From contig JPHH03000045.1 of assembly GCA_000750105.3 (NCBI GenBank), positions 62,001 through 126,000 of the forward strand: DNA of 64,000 bases, in the 5' to 3' direction. Positions 22,919 through 35,233 of this stretch are shown piece after piece. The translations under genes were made by a program, and so were the position numbers. The notes under the pieces are model-generated. The model ran no database searches, was not told the DNA's origin, and worked only from the letters and a program-made list of their open reading frames with translations. The first letter of the stretch is position 1, and each line of letters opens with the position of its first letter. Source of the DNA: Tolypocladium sp. Sup5 PDA-1. Its lineage: Eukaryota > Ascomycota > Sordariomycetes > Hypocreales > Ophiocordycipitaceae.

Positions 22919-24606
22919 TTACAGCATGGCCTTCAGGTCTTTGGAAACCGTAAACGGCGCCTCCGTCTTGCTCTTGATCTCGTCCACCGTCACGCCGTCG
23001 GCAATCTCAATGAGCGTCAGCCCGTGAGCAAAGTCGACGTCGAAAACACCCTATAAACGCATCAGTCAGTCACATTATCCAATTCTGGCAAGAGAAGATA
23101 GGTCAACTCACCAGCTCCGTGATGATCCGCGACACGCAGGCGCGTCCAGTCAGCGGGAATGCACACTGCTTGACAATCTTGGGGTTGCCCTTCTTGTCCG
23201 TATGCTCCATCGTCACCACAACCTTTGTCGCCGACGGGTTGCTCACAAGGTCCATGGCACCGCCGAATCCCTTGACCTTGCCGGGCAGCATCCAGTTGGC
23301 CAGGTCGCCCGTGCCGCTGACCTGCATGGCGCCGAGGATGGTGAGGTTGATTCGGCCGCTGCGGATCATGCCGAAGCTCTCCTCGCTGCCAAAGACGGCG
23401 GCCCCGGGGTTAAGCGTCACCGTCTCCTTGCCGGCGTTGATCAGGTCGGCGTCCTCGTTGCCCTTCTTCGGGTATGGGCCCAGGCCGAGGATACCGTTCT
23501 CCGACTGCAGCTGGACCTCGACCTCGGGGCCGACGAAGCCGGGCGCAAGCATGGGCATGCCAATACCCAGGTTGGCGTACATGCCGTTCTTGAACTCCTT
23601 GGCCGCTCGCTTGACGATGCGCTCGCGCTTGGCAGCCGTGTCGCCGGTTCCCAGCGCCGCCTTGGCGTCGGCATCGTTCTCGTCCTTGGCCCAGGTGAAC
23701 TTCTCAATCTGCTTCGCGCTGGTGCTCTGGATGACACGCTTGACGTAGATGCCAGGCAGATGGACGGCCTCGGGTGGGATCTCGCCGGGCTCGACGATGT
23801 GCTCGGCCTCGACAATGGTCATCTTCGCGTTGCGGCCCATGGCGCCATTGAAGTTGTGGGCAGCCAGGCGGAACTGGCAGTTGCCGAGCTTGTCGGCCTT
23901 GTAGGCCTTGACAAAGGCATAGTCGCCAGCGATGCTGTGCTCGAGCAGATACGACTTGCCGTTGAAGACCTTGACGTCCTTGGGGTACGAGTACTCGGCG
24001 GCGGTGCCATCGGGGTTGTTCTTGAGCGGCAGGTCGCCGGTCTGGACGACGGTGCCAAAGGCTGCGGGCGTGTAGAAGGCGGGAATGCCCTTGCCGCCGG
24101 CAGCGCAGCGCTCCGCGAGGGTACCCTGAGGGGTCAGCTCGAGCTCGACTTCGCCGGTCAGGTACATGGTCTCAAAGGTCTTGTTCTCGCCGATGTAGCT
24201 GGCAACCATCTTCTTGACCTGCTTGGTCTTGAGCAGTTTGCCGAGACCCGAGCTGTCGGTTCCGGCGTTGTTGGAGACGGCGGTAAGGCCCTTGATGTCA
24301 GGCTTCTCGACGACCTCGTCGATGAGGGTGTCGGGGACGCCGCAGAGGCCGAAACCACCGCACAGCAGAGTCGAGTTGGGCTTCATGTCCTTAAGGGCTT
24401 CGGCGGCAGAGGGGTACACCTTGTTGATGTCCCCGCGGCGGATCGAGGCCGAGAAGGACCGGGAGAAGACGGATGTGGGCTGCGAGATAGTGTAAGCCTG
24501 GCGGTTGCTTCTCGCACACGGGGAGCTTCTCCTTTCCAATACTCACATGGGTGCCATGGCGAGCGAATGCCCTGAGGGTTCGCATGCGGAGAGCCGTGGA
24601 AGGCAT
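22919..24606 (-). CDS. succinyl-CoA:3-ketoacid CoA transferase, mitochondrial
   Basis: Exons 24606-24547, 24479-23112 (or starting 24497) and 23050-22919 give about 519 aa, against 520 for human OXCT1. The N-terminus (MPSTALRMRTLRAFARHG...SVFSRSFSASIRRGD) is a typical mitochondrial presequence. The alpha half has LLCGGFGLCGVPDTLID and AHNFNGAMGRNAKMTIVEAEHIVEPGEI; the beta half has YANLGIGMPMLAP and the glutamate motif SENGILGLGPYP, whose Glu forms the enzyme-CoA thioester. It transfers CoA between succinyl-CoA and acetoacetate; in fungi such enzymes also act in acetate or ketone metabolism. The first intron has two in-frame acceptors 18 nt apart (after GCCAG or after CTCGCAG); I prefer the second because a CTTAC branch-like site lies 15 nt before it. 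Confidence 0.93.
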
Positions 24607-26230
24607 TGTGGCTGAGAAGGAGGGGAGGTTCGGCGGTTCAGGAGGGAAGGCGACAGCTGAAGGGGTTCAGGGTAGAGCAATCAACCAATTGCTAACGGCA
24701 GAACAAGCCGGTGTCCGATCCCGCAGCCTTTCCAGATACACAGACAGGGCACGGCACCACGACAGGACAGGAGTGGAAGCAGAAGTGAAGCAGTTTGGGA
24801 GCTCCCTCCCGCGCGCGAGGACGTTTGGCAGGGCGGCTTTATAAAGTAGAACCGCGGGTGGCCGAACCGACGGCGGCCCCTCCTCCGCCTTTCGGGTGCC
24901 GCTGTCGGCTAATAAGCCAGCAGGCACGGCGGGCCAGTTCCGCCGGCTGGGCGAGCTGGGGTCTCGGAATATAGCGGTGCGTTTCCGACCTAACGTTACA
25001 GCGACACGACACCGCTGCACGCCCTGAAGGAGCCACTGCAGGTCCCCCAACCGCCAGTTGCCAGCCTTTCCTTCCCGGCCCCTAAGCCAGTCTCGGCATG
25101 GCTCCAATCCGAGCCTGGCGACATTTCGACGAGAGGCGGCAGACTCGGCAGCACTGCTCTCGGTCTGGGCCCTCTGGGGTAGAACTTCACGTTGTCCAAT
25201 GGGTAAACCATCTTCCGGCTGGGCGGATGCGGCTCTCGGGTATTGCTCCGGCTGCGGGCTCCGTCTCTTTCTCGCGATGCGATATAATGCATCGTCCGTC
25301 ATCGCCCCGACAAATGGTCTCCTCCGTATTTCGGGCTCCTTTGAAGTGAAATGCGAGCAGAGTAAATGGTAAACCTAATTTTGCTTCGTATCGGGTGCAG
25401 GGTAGCGCGGATGTGAAGCTGTCTTGCAAGCCCGAGATCCGCGACCACGACTGATGCCAACGCCATTTGAAGCTGTGCTGATGAATTTGTGCCATTGTGC
25501 TACCTGCACATTAGGAATGTGGATAACATATCCGATAGAGATATAAAATAAAGAAGATATCATTGTATTACTTTCGCACGACCCGTGTTGGTGGCGGGAA
25601 AACCACTAACCGCCTGACTTGGTACCTCTGTTCTAGCAGGCGTATTAACCAAGGAACCACGAAGTACGAATTGCACTACGTGAAGTACCACAGCACCGCA
25701 CGACGAAGACGTGTGTTTCAATTTTCCGCCCCACCACAGCCCCAAAACTTCCTCTGCCCCCGGCGGCGATCAGGAAGATGCCCTGCAGCGTGCCGTGGAA
25801 GTCGACTACATTGGTACGAGCCAGTGTAGAAGGTATAGGGTAGGTGGTTCTCAGACCGAGACGGACCGGTTTGCATGTCAGGCCTGTCTGTCTGATGGCA
25901 GCATTACTACTGCAAATTGGGTACCGATTTAAGGCAAAGAAGACAAAATGAACCTACGATACTCAAGCCCTGGAGGAGAGGGGAAAAAAGCAAAGGCTTA
26001 TGGATATACTACGTGCCTGCTCTGCCGCTCTTCAGATGACAGCTGGGTATCCGTAGGTGCTTGCTCGAAAGAAGCTGTCCAACCCGCCATGCCTTATCAG
26101 CTTATCGCCCCGCAGCTCCAACGGTACGAGCAAAAAAAATCCCAAACTCGCATCCACCATCAAGTTCAAGACGGAAGGCACCAAACCAGCTTGAGGTTGT
26201 CGAATCGCAAAGCCCAAGCCGCCGAACGCC
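24607..26230. promoter_or_regulatory. divergent intergenic region (CoA transferase / UTP22)
   Basis: This 1.6 kb between divergent starts holds no supported gene. An open frame at 25302-24667 on the minus strand lacks a recognisable domain. The GC-rich half (24607-25300) adjoins the CoA transferase, and an AT-richer half with GATA/TATC-like sites (25530-25570) adjoins UTP22. Confidence 0.45.
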
Positions 26231-29200
26231 ATGGAATCGAACTCGAAGCGTCGCAAGATTGAGCATGCAGGCTCTGGCTTGCGGCACAAGGGCCTCATCG
26301 ACTTCGAAGCGCGAAGCTCCGCGCAAGTGTCGACCGCGAGCACCTTTGTTCTCCAGACGGACGAGCTCTTGAAGGAGGCGAAGCTGGACTACGGCAAGGC
26401 GCTCAAGCGCGTGGACCGACATTTACACAGTCTGAAAGGAATCGTGGAATCAATTGAAGCCCACGAACCCTTGCCCGTGAGTTCTTCCACAAGCCATGCG
26501 GATTTGCTTCCTGTCGCTAATCAATCCCAGATCTCCGAAGCCACCTCCAAGTTCGAAAAGACGCACCAAATCGTCGTCCCCTACCCAGACCCGAAACCCG
26601 CCAAAGATGCCCCGTACAAGATTGCGTATGCCAAGCCGTCGCAGTGCAATGTCGTTGGCAGCTACGTCTCTAAGACCATGGCCAAGACGCAGCCTGCATT
26701 TGGCATTGACATGGTGGTCCAGATGCCCAAGGCGCTGTTCCAAGACAAGGACTACATGAACATGCGCTACTTTTATCGACGAGCATACTATATCGCTTAC
26801 ATTGCCGCGCATGTACGCAAGGAGCTTGGCGACTCAATGGACCTAACCTTCGAGTGCCTGAACGAGAACCCCTTGCTCCCGGTGCTCGTCCTTCGACCAC
26901 AGGCGACTGACGACAAGGCAAATGGAAAGGCTCGCAAAAAGAGCTCACAGAAGATCGAATACAGCATAAGACTCATTCCATGCGCTCCCGACGAGCTCTT
27001 CCCGTGGTCTAAGCTGACCGCTACCTCGGGCTGCAACCGGACTGGGGATGGAGACGAAAAGAGGGCAAGCTCCGCAGCCACGCCCTTCTGCAACTCTACC
27101 TTGAATGCCGAGAGAACTTTCATCCCGTACCTCCGTGTCCTCGCCCATGCGAAGACCGAATGTCCTGCCTTTGCGGATGCCTGCATTCTCGGCAGGATAT
27201 GGCTCCAGCAACGCGGCTTCGGAGGTGCCATTTCTCAAGGTGGATTTGGACATTTCGAATGGGCTGCCATGGTCGCACTTCTACTGCAGAGGGGTGGACG
27301 CAACGGCCAGGCTGCTTTGTCAACATCGCTCAGCAGCACGGAGCTTTTTAAAGCCGCTACTCAGTTCCTTTCGACTACGGATTTTAACAAGAAATCGTTT
27401 GCTTTTGGCGCGTCTATAACGGACCCGAAAGGCATTCGAGAGTCAGGTCCCGTCATGTTTGACCCGACTAGAGAGCTCAATCTTCTCTTCAAGATGACTT
27501 CGTGGTCCGCCAGCCTGCTCCAGCTGTACGCCAAGTCGACTGCTGATTTACTCGCCGATGAGGCTGTGGATAAATTCGATTCTACGTTTATTGTAAAGAC
27601 AGACGTAATCCCCCAGGTCTTCGACGCGATCTTTGAGATCAAGAGCTCGGACGTCTCGTCAAAGTTTTCGAACGCCGCTGATCGAAGCAGCCCGTCGTGG
27701 AAGTTTGGCCTGGAGGCGCACAGGATACTCAAGAGAGCGTACGGAGATCGAGCTCAGCTTGTTCACATCCAGCATCAACCGCGAGGCTCTTGGCTGCTAA
27801 GTCACGCATCCCCTGACGAAGCTTCAAAACTTCTCGTGGGCGTCATTTTTGAACCCGCCCACATGTCTCGACAGATGGAATACGGGCCTCCAGCAGAGGA
27901 GCCGAAGGAGGCTGCGGCATTCCGCCAGTTTTGGGGCGAGAAAGCCGAATTACGGCGGTTCAAGGATGGGAGCATCCTTGAGTGTGTTGAGTGGACGAGC
28001 AGACTGCCGTTTAGGATTTGCGAGGAAATTGCCCGCTATGCCCTCAAACGTCATCTGAAAGTCATGAAAAATGAATTTGTGGCGTGCGAAAGCGGGCTTT
28101 CTTCAATCATTAGCCTCTCTCATGTGGACAAAGAAGCCTTCGATGCCTCGAGGCGGGCTTTCTCGACTCTCGAGCATGACATTCGCAACCTGGAGGAGCT
28201 GCCTCTCCAGATCAGACAACTGTCCCCCATCTCGCCGCTGGCTCGGTACTCTTCCGTCCAAGCCCCGATGTTGGGCTTCCACAAGGGATCCGTGGAACCG
28301 ATTGACGTCAACCTCTATTTTGAAGCTTCGAGCAAGTGGCCCGAGAACTTGACCGCGATCCAAGAAGCCAAAATTGAGTTCCTCCTCGACATTGACAGAC
28401 GCATGACAGCAGCGCATGAAAATGTCACCACGTACCTGGGTCGCGAGAACAGGGACATTGGCATCGAGTCTTTGGCCTACCTGGACATTGTCTATGACAA
28501 CGGCGCGGCATTCCGCCTTCGGATACACTGCGACTTGGAGGAAACTCTTCTGGAGCGACAGGTCACAAACAAGACGTTGGACCATCATGTGCGAGACGAA
28601 TCTGTGAACGCCTTGGCCAAGTTCCACTGGCTGTACACGACCCTTCCGCTGCACACTCAGACCATAGCCACCTTCTGCACGAGATTGCAGCCGCTCTCCC
28701 ACTCGATCAGACTGGTCAAACAGTGGTTCGATAGCCATAAACTCAGCGGCCACTTCAGCGAAGAGCTCATCGAGCTCTTTGTGCTCCACGTCTTCCTTCA
28801 GCCTTACCCCTGGACAGTGCCGTCTTCCCCAACAACTGGCTTTTTGCGGACATTGTTCTTCCTCTCCAGGTGGGACTGGCGCGATGAGCCCTTGATTGTC
28901 GATTCGGCAGAGACGCTCACCGTCGACGACCGCTCGTCGATCCGCAGGGAACTCGAGTCGTGGAGGAAGCGCGATCCGCACATGAACCACTCGGTCATGT
29001 TCGTGGCTACCTGGAGCGACCAGTCCGGCCTGGCCTACACGCGCAACGGACCCTCCAAGCTCATCGCCTCGCGGATGACGCGCCTCGCCAAAGCAGCCTG
29101 CAAAGTTGTCCGCGAGCAATCCATCCGCCTCGAGGCCTCCGCCCTCTTCGAAACCTCCCTTCAAGACTATGACATCCTCATTCACCTCTCCTCCAAGGCC

Positions 29201-29605
29201 GTCAAGAATATAATCCGTGACGCCGCCACTGAGGCCGGTGCCAAGAAGCACTCGCAGTTCAAGAACCTCGACGAGCGCACGGGCAAGGTGCCGCTCCCCG
29301 TGCGGGCGCATCCCGTTGACGTGCTGGCCGAGGAGCTGCAACGCGCATACGACGACACCTTGGTATTGTTCCGCGGCGGCAGCGAGGACACTGTCCTGGC
29401 GGCGATTTGGAGCCCCAAGCTGCAGCAAAAGCAAAAGTTTAGGGCCGGCCTGCCGTACAACTTCCGCAAAGTCGCGCGCGAGGATGAGGAGGAGGGGGCG
29501 GATGTGGTGGAAGTAAACCGCAATGCGGTGCTGTTGGAGATTGCGCGTACAGGCGGTAATATGATTAAGAAGATTGAGGTTGTTGACGAGGAAGGGGAAC
29601 AGTAA
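26231..29605 (+). CDS. UTP22: U3 snoRNP protein UTP22 / NRAP
   Basis: Single exon, 1124 aa, from the first ATG (MESNSKRRKIEHAGSG). The N-terminus carries a basic nuclear signal (SKRRKIE). Nrap family segments follow in order: PSQCNVVGSYVSKTMAK then IDMVVQMPKALFQDKDYMN (the inactive nucleotidyltransferase-like head), ADACILGRIWLQQRGFGG, FRQFWGEKAELRRFKDGSI (strongly conserved), RLVKQWFDSHKLSGHFSEE and RMTRLAKAACKVV near the end. Yeast Utp22 (1237 aa) joins Rrp7 and casein kinase II in the UTP-C module of the small-subunit processome and is needed for early 18S rRNA processing. The absence of introns over 3.4 kb is unusual among its neighbours. It converges on POM152. Identification is secure. 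Confidence 0.95.
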   Translation: MESNSKRRKIEHAGSGLRHKGLIDFEARSSAQVSTASTFVLQTDELLKEAKLDYGKALKRVDRHLHSLKGIVESIEAHEPLPVSSSTSHADLLPVANQSQISEATSKFEKTHQIVVPYPDPKPAKDAPYKIAYAKPSQCNVVGSYVSKTMAKTQPAFGIDMVVQMPKALFQDKDYMNMRYFYRRAYYIAYIAAHVRKELGDSMDLTFECLNENPLLPVLVLRPQATDDKANGKARKKSSQKIEYSIRLIPCAPDELFPWSKLTATSGCNRTGDGDEKRASSAATPFCNSTLNAERTFIPYLRVLAHAKTECPAFADACILGRIWLQQRGFGGAISQGGFGHFEWAAMVALLLQRGGRNGQAALSTSLSSTELFKAATQFLSTTDFNKKSFAFGASITDPKGIRESGPVMFDPTRELNLLFKMTSWSASLLQLYAKSTADLLADEAVDKFDSTFIVKTDVIPQVFDAIFEIKSSDVSSKFSNAADRSSPSWKFGLEAHRILKRAYGDRAQLVHIQHQPRGSWLLSHASPDEASKLLVGVIFEPAHMSRQMEYGPPAEEPKEAAAFRQFWGEKAELRRFKDGSILECVEWTSRLPFRICEEIARYALKRHLKVMKNEFVACESGLSSIISLSHVDKEAFDASRRAFSTLEHDIRNLEELPLQIRQLSPISPLARYSSVQAPMLGFHKGSVEPIDVNLYFEASSKWPENLTAIQEAKIEFLLDIDRRMTAAHENVTTYLGRENRDIGIESLAYLDIVYDNGAAFRLRIHCDLEETLLERQVTNKTLDHHVRDESVNALAKFHWLYTTLPLHTQTIATFCTRLQPLSHSIRLVKQWFDSHKLSGHFSEELIELFVLHVFLQPYPWTVPSSPTTGFLRTLFFLSRWDWRDEPLIVDSAETLTVDDRSSIRRELESWRKRDPHMNHSVMFVATWSDQSGLAYTRNGPSKLIASRMTRLAKAACKVVREQSIRLEASALFETSLQDYDILIHLSSKAVKNIIRDAATEAGAKKHSQFKNLDERTGKVPLPVRAHPVDVLAEELQRAYDDTLVLFRGGSEDTVLAAIWSPKLQQKQKFRAGLPYNFRKVAREDEEEGADVVEVNRNAVLLEIARTGGNMIKKIEVVDEEGEQ

Positions 29606-29907
29606 AGAGCTAGTCCGCTGAGTTTAGAGAGCATTCACGTTTTCGATACCACACTCTATAGACGATGTCCCATCGCAAAACAAGGCTCATTCCGTGATGA
29701 GCCGTCAGGATAAGAAGGGGGAAACGAAAAACAACCTTGCAACGGATTCAGTCAACCAAATTTGTCCCCTACTCAAAAACGCCGTGCCATGGTATAGATG
29801 CATATGTACAAGAGCCCATCCATCCACTCGTTCCCATTTCATTACATTCCGCTGTTTCCCACTTTTTGTTTAATCTTGGCGTAGGCTGCGAGCAGACACC
29901 CATTTCA
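29606..29907. other. intergenic spacer between convergent UTP22 and POM152 genes
   Basis: The 302 bp between two stop codons contains only 3' UTR sequence as far as can be seen. Confidence 0.45.
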
Positions 29908-32900
29908 TCACGAGTCTCTCTGCTCTGCATGTTGTGTCGAGAACGAGCAAAACTTGTCCTTGATGGCCACCACCTCGTACGTGCCCTCTTGGCTTGCCTT
30001 GACCACCTTGCTGTGCTCGTACGAGACGTCGTGCCTCGTCTCGAGCACGACGCTCCGCTGCGCCCTCTTGGCGTTGGTGCTCCTCGTGTAGGTGAACTCA
30101 AAGGGTGGCGTGCCCCAGAATTCAAAGAAAATATCTACCTCATTACCCTCGTGGATATCCACGCGGGACAGCTTGCCGCGGCTGATCTGCACCCTGGGCA
30201 GCGGGTGGATGGTCTTGTGGAGCCTGACGGCTGCGCGGCACTCGCTGGCCTTGTCAGAGATGCTCGTGATGGTGAACTCGCCAGGCTTCTCGGCGATGCG
30301 GCGGAAGCTCGTCGTCTGGGACTTGGCGTTCCAGTGACCGTTGAAGTCGTACGCGACGTCGAAGGGAGGTGTTCCAGAGAGGGTGTACGCAATACGTTCA
30401 CCGACGCAGAAGTCCTCTCTTGACTCCAGGGGGTAGATCGAAGGTGCATCGAACAGCTGGATCTGGATGGAGGGGGGGCTAATCTCGTACTTTTGCTGGC
30501 AGCCTCGTGCGTCTCGGACCTTGCGGAGACGAAGCTGCTGGGTTCCGAGGCGCAGATGCTCTCTAGGGATCGGCATGCCATAGGAGTTGGAGTTGATGGA
30601 TGGTATGCGGTACGTTTCGGGAGGGGACCCCGACTGGTGCTTGATTTCAACCTCGACATAGAATGGCGCCACACCAGTGAGAGTAATGGGGATCTTGTCC
30701 TCCTGTTCCTGCTCCTCTATGCAATACTTGAAGGATTGGCCAGGCTTGGAGAACGTGGCGGACGGCCTGGCATTGACACGCTGCTGGACGACCAACGGGT
30801 GGAAGTCCTTGTCGCTGTTATAGAGGTTGTCGGCCAGGCCGAAGAACCTGTAAGTGTAATCGCCCGCTTTGCTCGTGTCCATGGAGATAGCGGCCTTTGT
30901 GAGGGCGGCATCGAAGTTCTTCTGGCTGGGGGAAGTTGATCCCTGAAGGGACTTGTGTTTTACCTCATACTGCACATGGTACGGAGGAGACCCTGGACGC
31001 GGTTAGCAAATGTGCATGTGAGCTGTAGCTTGAGCAACTGACCTTGAAGTTTGACCTCGAAACCATCAATGTCGCCCTCGCAAACCTCTTTCTTGATAAA
31101 CACATCGTTAGTCGGCGTGATGCTGTCAGTCTCGATAAGAGAGATTCGTGGGCGAGGGAACCAGTCGACGCGGAATTTAGACGCGGAGGTGTCGACGCTG
31201 CCTGGGCATTGATTGTCCTTGACATTTACAATCTCGTAGACGCCGCGAGACCTGACAAGAAGATAATCGTTCGCGCTGGTGGCGGTCTTGGTGAGCACCT
31301 CGCCTGACCCATTGAGATTTCGATACGAAATGGTCCAAGGAGCCTCGCCCTGGAGACGCAGCGGCAGACGCAGCGCGGTGTCGGATTCGACAGCCATGAT
31401 GCTATTCTTCTGTTCCACCAAACCAAACGCACCTCGGGGCCGTTGTCTGCGCACCGAGATCTTGAGCTGGTCTTGCAAGAAGGTTCGGCAGCCGCGCTTG
31501 TCCTGGACGCTACTAAGAGCAAGAATGTATTCTCCCCCCTTAGTAAGAGTGGCAGTCTTGATATTGAAGCGGCTCTTCTCGATGCCCGTGGCGCGTTCGG
31601 TTTTCCGCTTGCCATCGTGGACGGTTTCCCATTCGAGGTTGAACGGAGGGTCTCCAGAGAGCTCAACGTCCACTTGGACCTCGGAGTCCAAACATGCGTT
31701 GATTACTCTGTCCTGGTTGGCGATCGTGGCCGAAGCAGCAGGCTTCACAACTTGCTCCAGGGCTTTATCTTCGCCCTCCAGAGGCAGGCCAGTGTACACA
31801 GCGTCGTCAATCGACTTGAAGATGTACTTGTGACGACCTGCTCTCTTGGGAACTAGCTCAAGCTGAGATCTCAGGCCGGGGACACGGTGCGCCTGGTTCT
31901 CAACCTGACCATCTGAGATGATTTGGTACCTGACTGTGAATGGCGGCGTGCCAACAAGGTCCAGATCAACACGGAGACCGATGGAGTTCCCTGCGCACTT
32001 ATCGGGAATGTCCTCGGATCTGATGGACAGATGAGGCTCAAGAGGGTTCAAGAGCAGACAAGACGACGGCTCGTCAACTTCTCCCTCGCATGACCCACTC
32101 GAGACCGACTTGAGCGTGTACAGGCCCGGTGCCGACACCAGAGGCCTGTCACGAGAGTTTTTGGCCGAGTAACTTCCGATGGAGATGTTGTCGCCGTGGT
32201 CTCCGCTGTTGGTTAGAGAGTCTATGGGCGAAAACTCCCAGGTAACTTTGTGTGAGGTATCAGAAACGTCACCAGCCAGCCCAAAGGTCACAGGTAGCTT
32301 GGCCGGCTGGCCCTTGGCGACTTTGAGGGGGTTCCTCAGGTCGCACCCTTGCATGCGAACCTTGGGTCGTTCCTTGACCGCAAATCTCTGCGTGAGGCTT
32401 TTGGTAACGACATGCTCTGCCTCGCTGCCCGGCTCCGTGTACTTGACGATGTTGCCGAATGCGTCATGGACCTCCTCGACGGAATATTCCCACTCTCCGG
32501 ATGAAGTCATGGATTCGTTGAGGCCGACGGTGACCTTGGAGGGACGCACCCAGGAGAAGTCTTCGTCGCCGCCCAAGACAGCGTTCGAGGTGGCCTGGAG
32601 CAGGGGCGAAGTGAAGCCGTCTGGTTGCAGGCTTTGAAAGTGAAAGCCGTCGTTCTTGCCGTTGATTGTTCGGCGATAGACAATCTTGAGTGGCGGCGTC
32701 CCGAAGACCTCGAGCGACAAATCAGACAGGTCGCGGATGCATCGCTGTGGCGATTCGGCAGTCTGTATCCGCGCTCGAGGGCAGGGAACGATGTAGGTGT
32801 CCTTGGTGGTTCGCTGGACCTCCAACCTGTACTCGTCCAGGACCTTTCCGAGTCGATAGACGCCAGGCTTCTTGACCAGGTACTGCCAACTGAAGCCGGC

Positions 32901-33801
32901 CGTGTTGGGATCGGCACTCTGGTCGCGGATCAACTTGGCAACTTTGTTGACATCGCGATTGGATATCTTGATTGTCTCCTCCTTGTTGGTGTCGAGGTCG
33001 ATGCGGATGAGTTCAATCTCGGCGGGGACGGTGGCATTGAAGAGGATGGGCAGCGTGGCACCGGCCTTCGACTTGGGATTGAGGCAGTAGGGCAGTTCGT
33101 CGGGGTTCAGAACGGCGGAGCCTTCGGGTAGGATGTTGATGATCTGCCTGCCCATGATCAAGGAGTGGTTGTTGAGGATGTTGGAGGCCTTGACGCTGTG
33201 CTCGGAAATGGACAGCTCGCGATCGTACAGAATCTTGACCAGGCCGAGAAGCCACGATTGCCAGGGGAGCTAGCTACGAGTTAGCTTGGGCATGTACGCG
33301 TCTCTGTGCATGAGAGATGGAGCACGCAGAGCTTACCGGGATGTTGAACATGAGCATGTAGTTGAGTATCAGGTGGCCGGTGAAGACGCTGGTGACGACG
33401 GCCTGGGACAGCTCCAGCCATGGTATCCTGAGCTCCGGGAGGCCGAAGAGGAAGGCAAAGTCGATGAATATCCACTTCAGGAACAGCCACCACGAGGAAT
33501 CACCGTCCTCCACCACCTGGAGCCAGTCGTAGAGCTTCCATGCCCAGAGCAGCACGTAGACGGCGAATGCGTAGAGGCGCTGCTGCGGCGCATCGAGGAA
33601 GGTCAGGGGGATGACGGGCTGGCTGGTGATGCTGTGCGCCGTGAGGTTCTCCGGGGCCAGGGGCAGCGTCGGCGATCTGGTCGAGCCTCCGGCCGAGGAT
33701 ACGGAGCCCACGGTGGTGGGCGTCTCTTGCACGGGTTGGCGCCGTGCAGTGGTCGCTGGGGTCGCTGGAAACCCAGACCGCATGCGAGGAGTCGCGCTCA
33801 T
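29908..33801 (-). CDS. POM152: nuclear pore membrane protein POM152
   Basis: Exons 33801-33337, 33269-31043 and 30992-29908 give 1258 aa (yeast Pom152: 1337). The N-terminal 70 residues are disordered and face the pore. Hydrophobic segments lie within residues about 75-180 (LYAFAVYVLLWAWKLYDWL, WLFLKWIFIDFAFLFGL, LNYMLMFNIPLPWQSWLLG), giving the transmembrane anchor. The large remainder is lumenal and consists of repeated immunoglobulin-like folds of about 100 residues, each recognisable by a GTPPF/GDPPF/GEAPW/GVAPF signature (for example VFGTPPLKIVYRR, LVGTPPFTVRY, LSGTPPFDVAYDFNG). Pom152 forms the lumenal ring of the nuclear pore. The second intron falls exactly inside one signature (KLQG-SPPYHVQYEV), which supports the splice model. 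It is divergent from the deubiquitinase gene. Confidence 0.95.
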
Positions 33802-35233
33802 CGCATTCCGTGTTCCTGGGGGCGTCGGCGCAGAAGAAGCATCGGAGGCGGCAAGCAGCTGATGTGGTGCGCGTGCGTGGCGCGGCGTGATGCGTCGTGA
33901 GGGTGATGGTGATGGTGATGGTGTGCGGTTGGCGATGGTGTTTTCTTTTGATGGAGCTGGGACAAAGAATTCCAGGTTCCGTCACGCTCACCCACCAGCA
34001 GAACGCGACTGCTGGAGCCTGGCGGGAGCTTCCAGGGCCAGAGACGGACGTCGTCGTTTGAAGCGCTGTGATTGGACGAGAATGGTGCGCTGTCGGTGCA
34101 GGCTGGCCAACCACAGCGCTGAGCCTGTGGCATTTAAGGCAGCATCTCGTGGCGCCATTGGCCGAAAAGTTAGACAGAGTATGGCAGGCTTCTAGGTTAG
34201 GCGGGCGCCTGTAGGATTCATGCACCACGACACGTAGCAAATCAGCATCAACTGCCCAAAGCATAACTACATGAAGGGATAGTTGCAACGCCTGTTCTGG
34301 GGATCGACAACTCAATGTGAACGCCGCCTTTGGGCTCATGGAATCACCGAGCCACCCACCACCCATGCATGGGCCATCCGTCTGCTAAGATCCTCGCTTA
34401 ACAGAGTGATGCATGCCTGCCTATTTCTAGGTGCGTATATAATAATACGGCGGACGTCTCCATGTTATTGCTGAAGCCAAACCACTCGCCATTGTGGCAC
34501 CGGCTCTGGCCTGCCCGTGGCTATCGATTGCAAGTGCAGCGATTTTGATCACTGCAGTCTGCCGACCAGTCAAGGTGGCTGGGCCGAAGTTCGGCTGTCT
34601 ACAGTGAATCTGAACGGGTTGGGCAAACACTCATCCCTCGTACTCTCCTCCACCAAGGCCTGCCTTGAAGATCTCCCCTTGAAGAGCCCAGCGGCCGTTT
34701 ATAGGTACATGGGCCGTCGGACCACAGTTGAACCAAATAGGGCCTGGAGTCGAACAAGCCCACGCTCGGGTGAACGCAAACATGAATCGGCCCTGCTGGT
34801 TGTGTATGGTTTGTTCTGCGCGACAATGAGATTCACAATAGCCAAGTGAGATTATTCACCAGAAGGGTCAAGGGGCTCTTACGGTTCTTGTTATTCATTT
34901 ATTCTATCAATCACAATTATCACATCACCTCTCCTATTGTCCCTCCCCGCCCGACTATAAATTCACCAGCCGGCGCACTCAACCCTCCCGTCCTTTTCTT
35001 CACCTTTATATCTCCATCTTCAAATTCTCATACATCTCGAGTTGTCACGTCTCCATCTCCCTGACTTGAGTCTTCTCTTCCTTGCACTCAAGCCCCAGGT
35101 TCTTCATTCATCGACTTCATTCAAGCCCTCATTGCTCGTCTGCATGTATCCCAGCATCTACACACTGAACTTTTTGAGCCATCTCTCGTCATCTTCACGT
35201 CTTCAAGCCCCCTCTTTCAGTGGAATCATCGCC
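33802..35233. promoter_or_regulatory. divergent intergenic region (POM152 / deubiquitinase)
   Basis: About 1.4 kb. Nothing coding is supported. The side next to 35233 is AT/CT-rich (34890-35060, with TATAAATTC near 34956), a plausible core promoter and 5' UTR for the plus-strand gene. Confidence 0.45.

Noticed and set aside
24667..25302. 211-codon open frame on the minus strand
   Set aside because: It lies in the CoA transferase promoter, overlaps frames on both strands, has no domain and no fungal codon bias.
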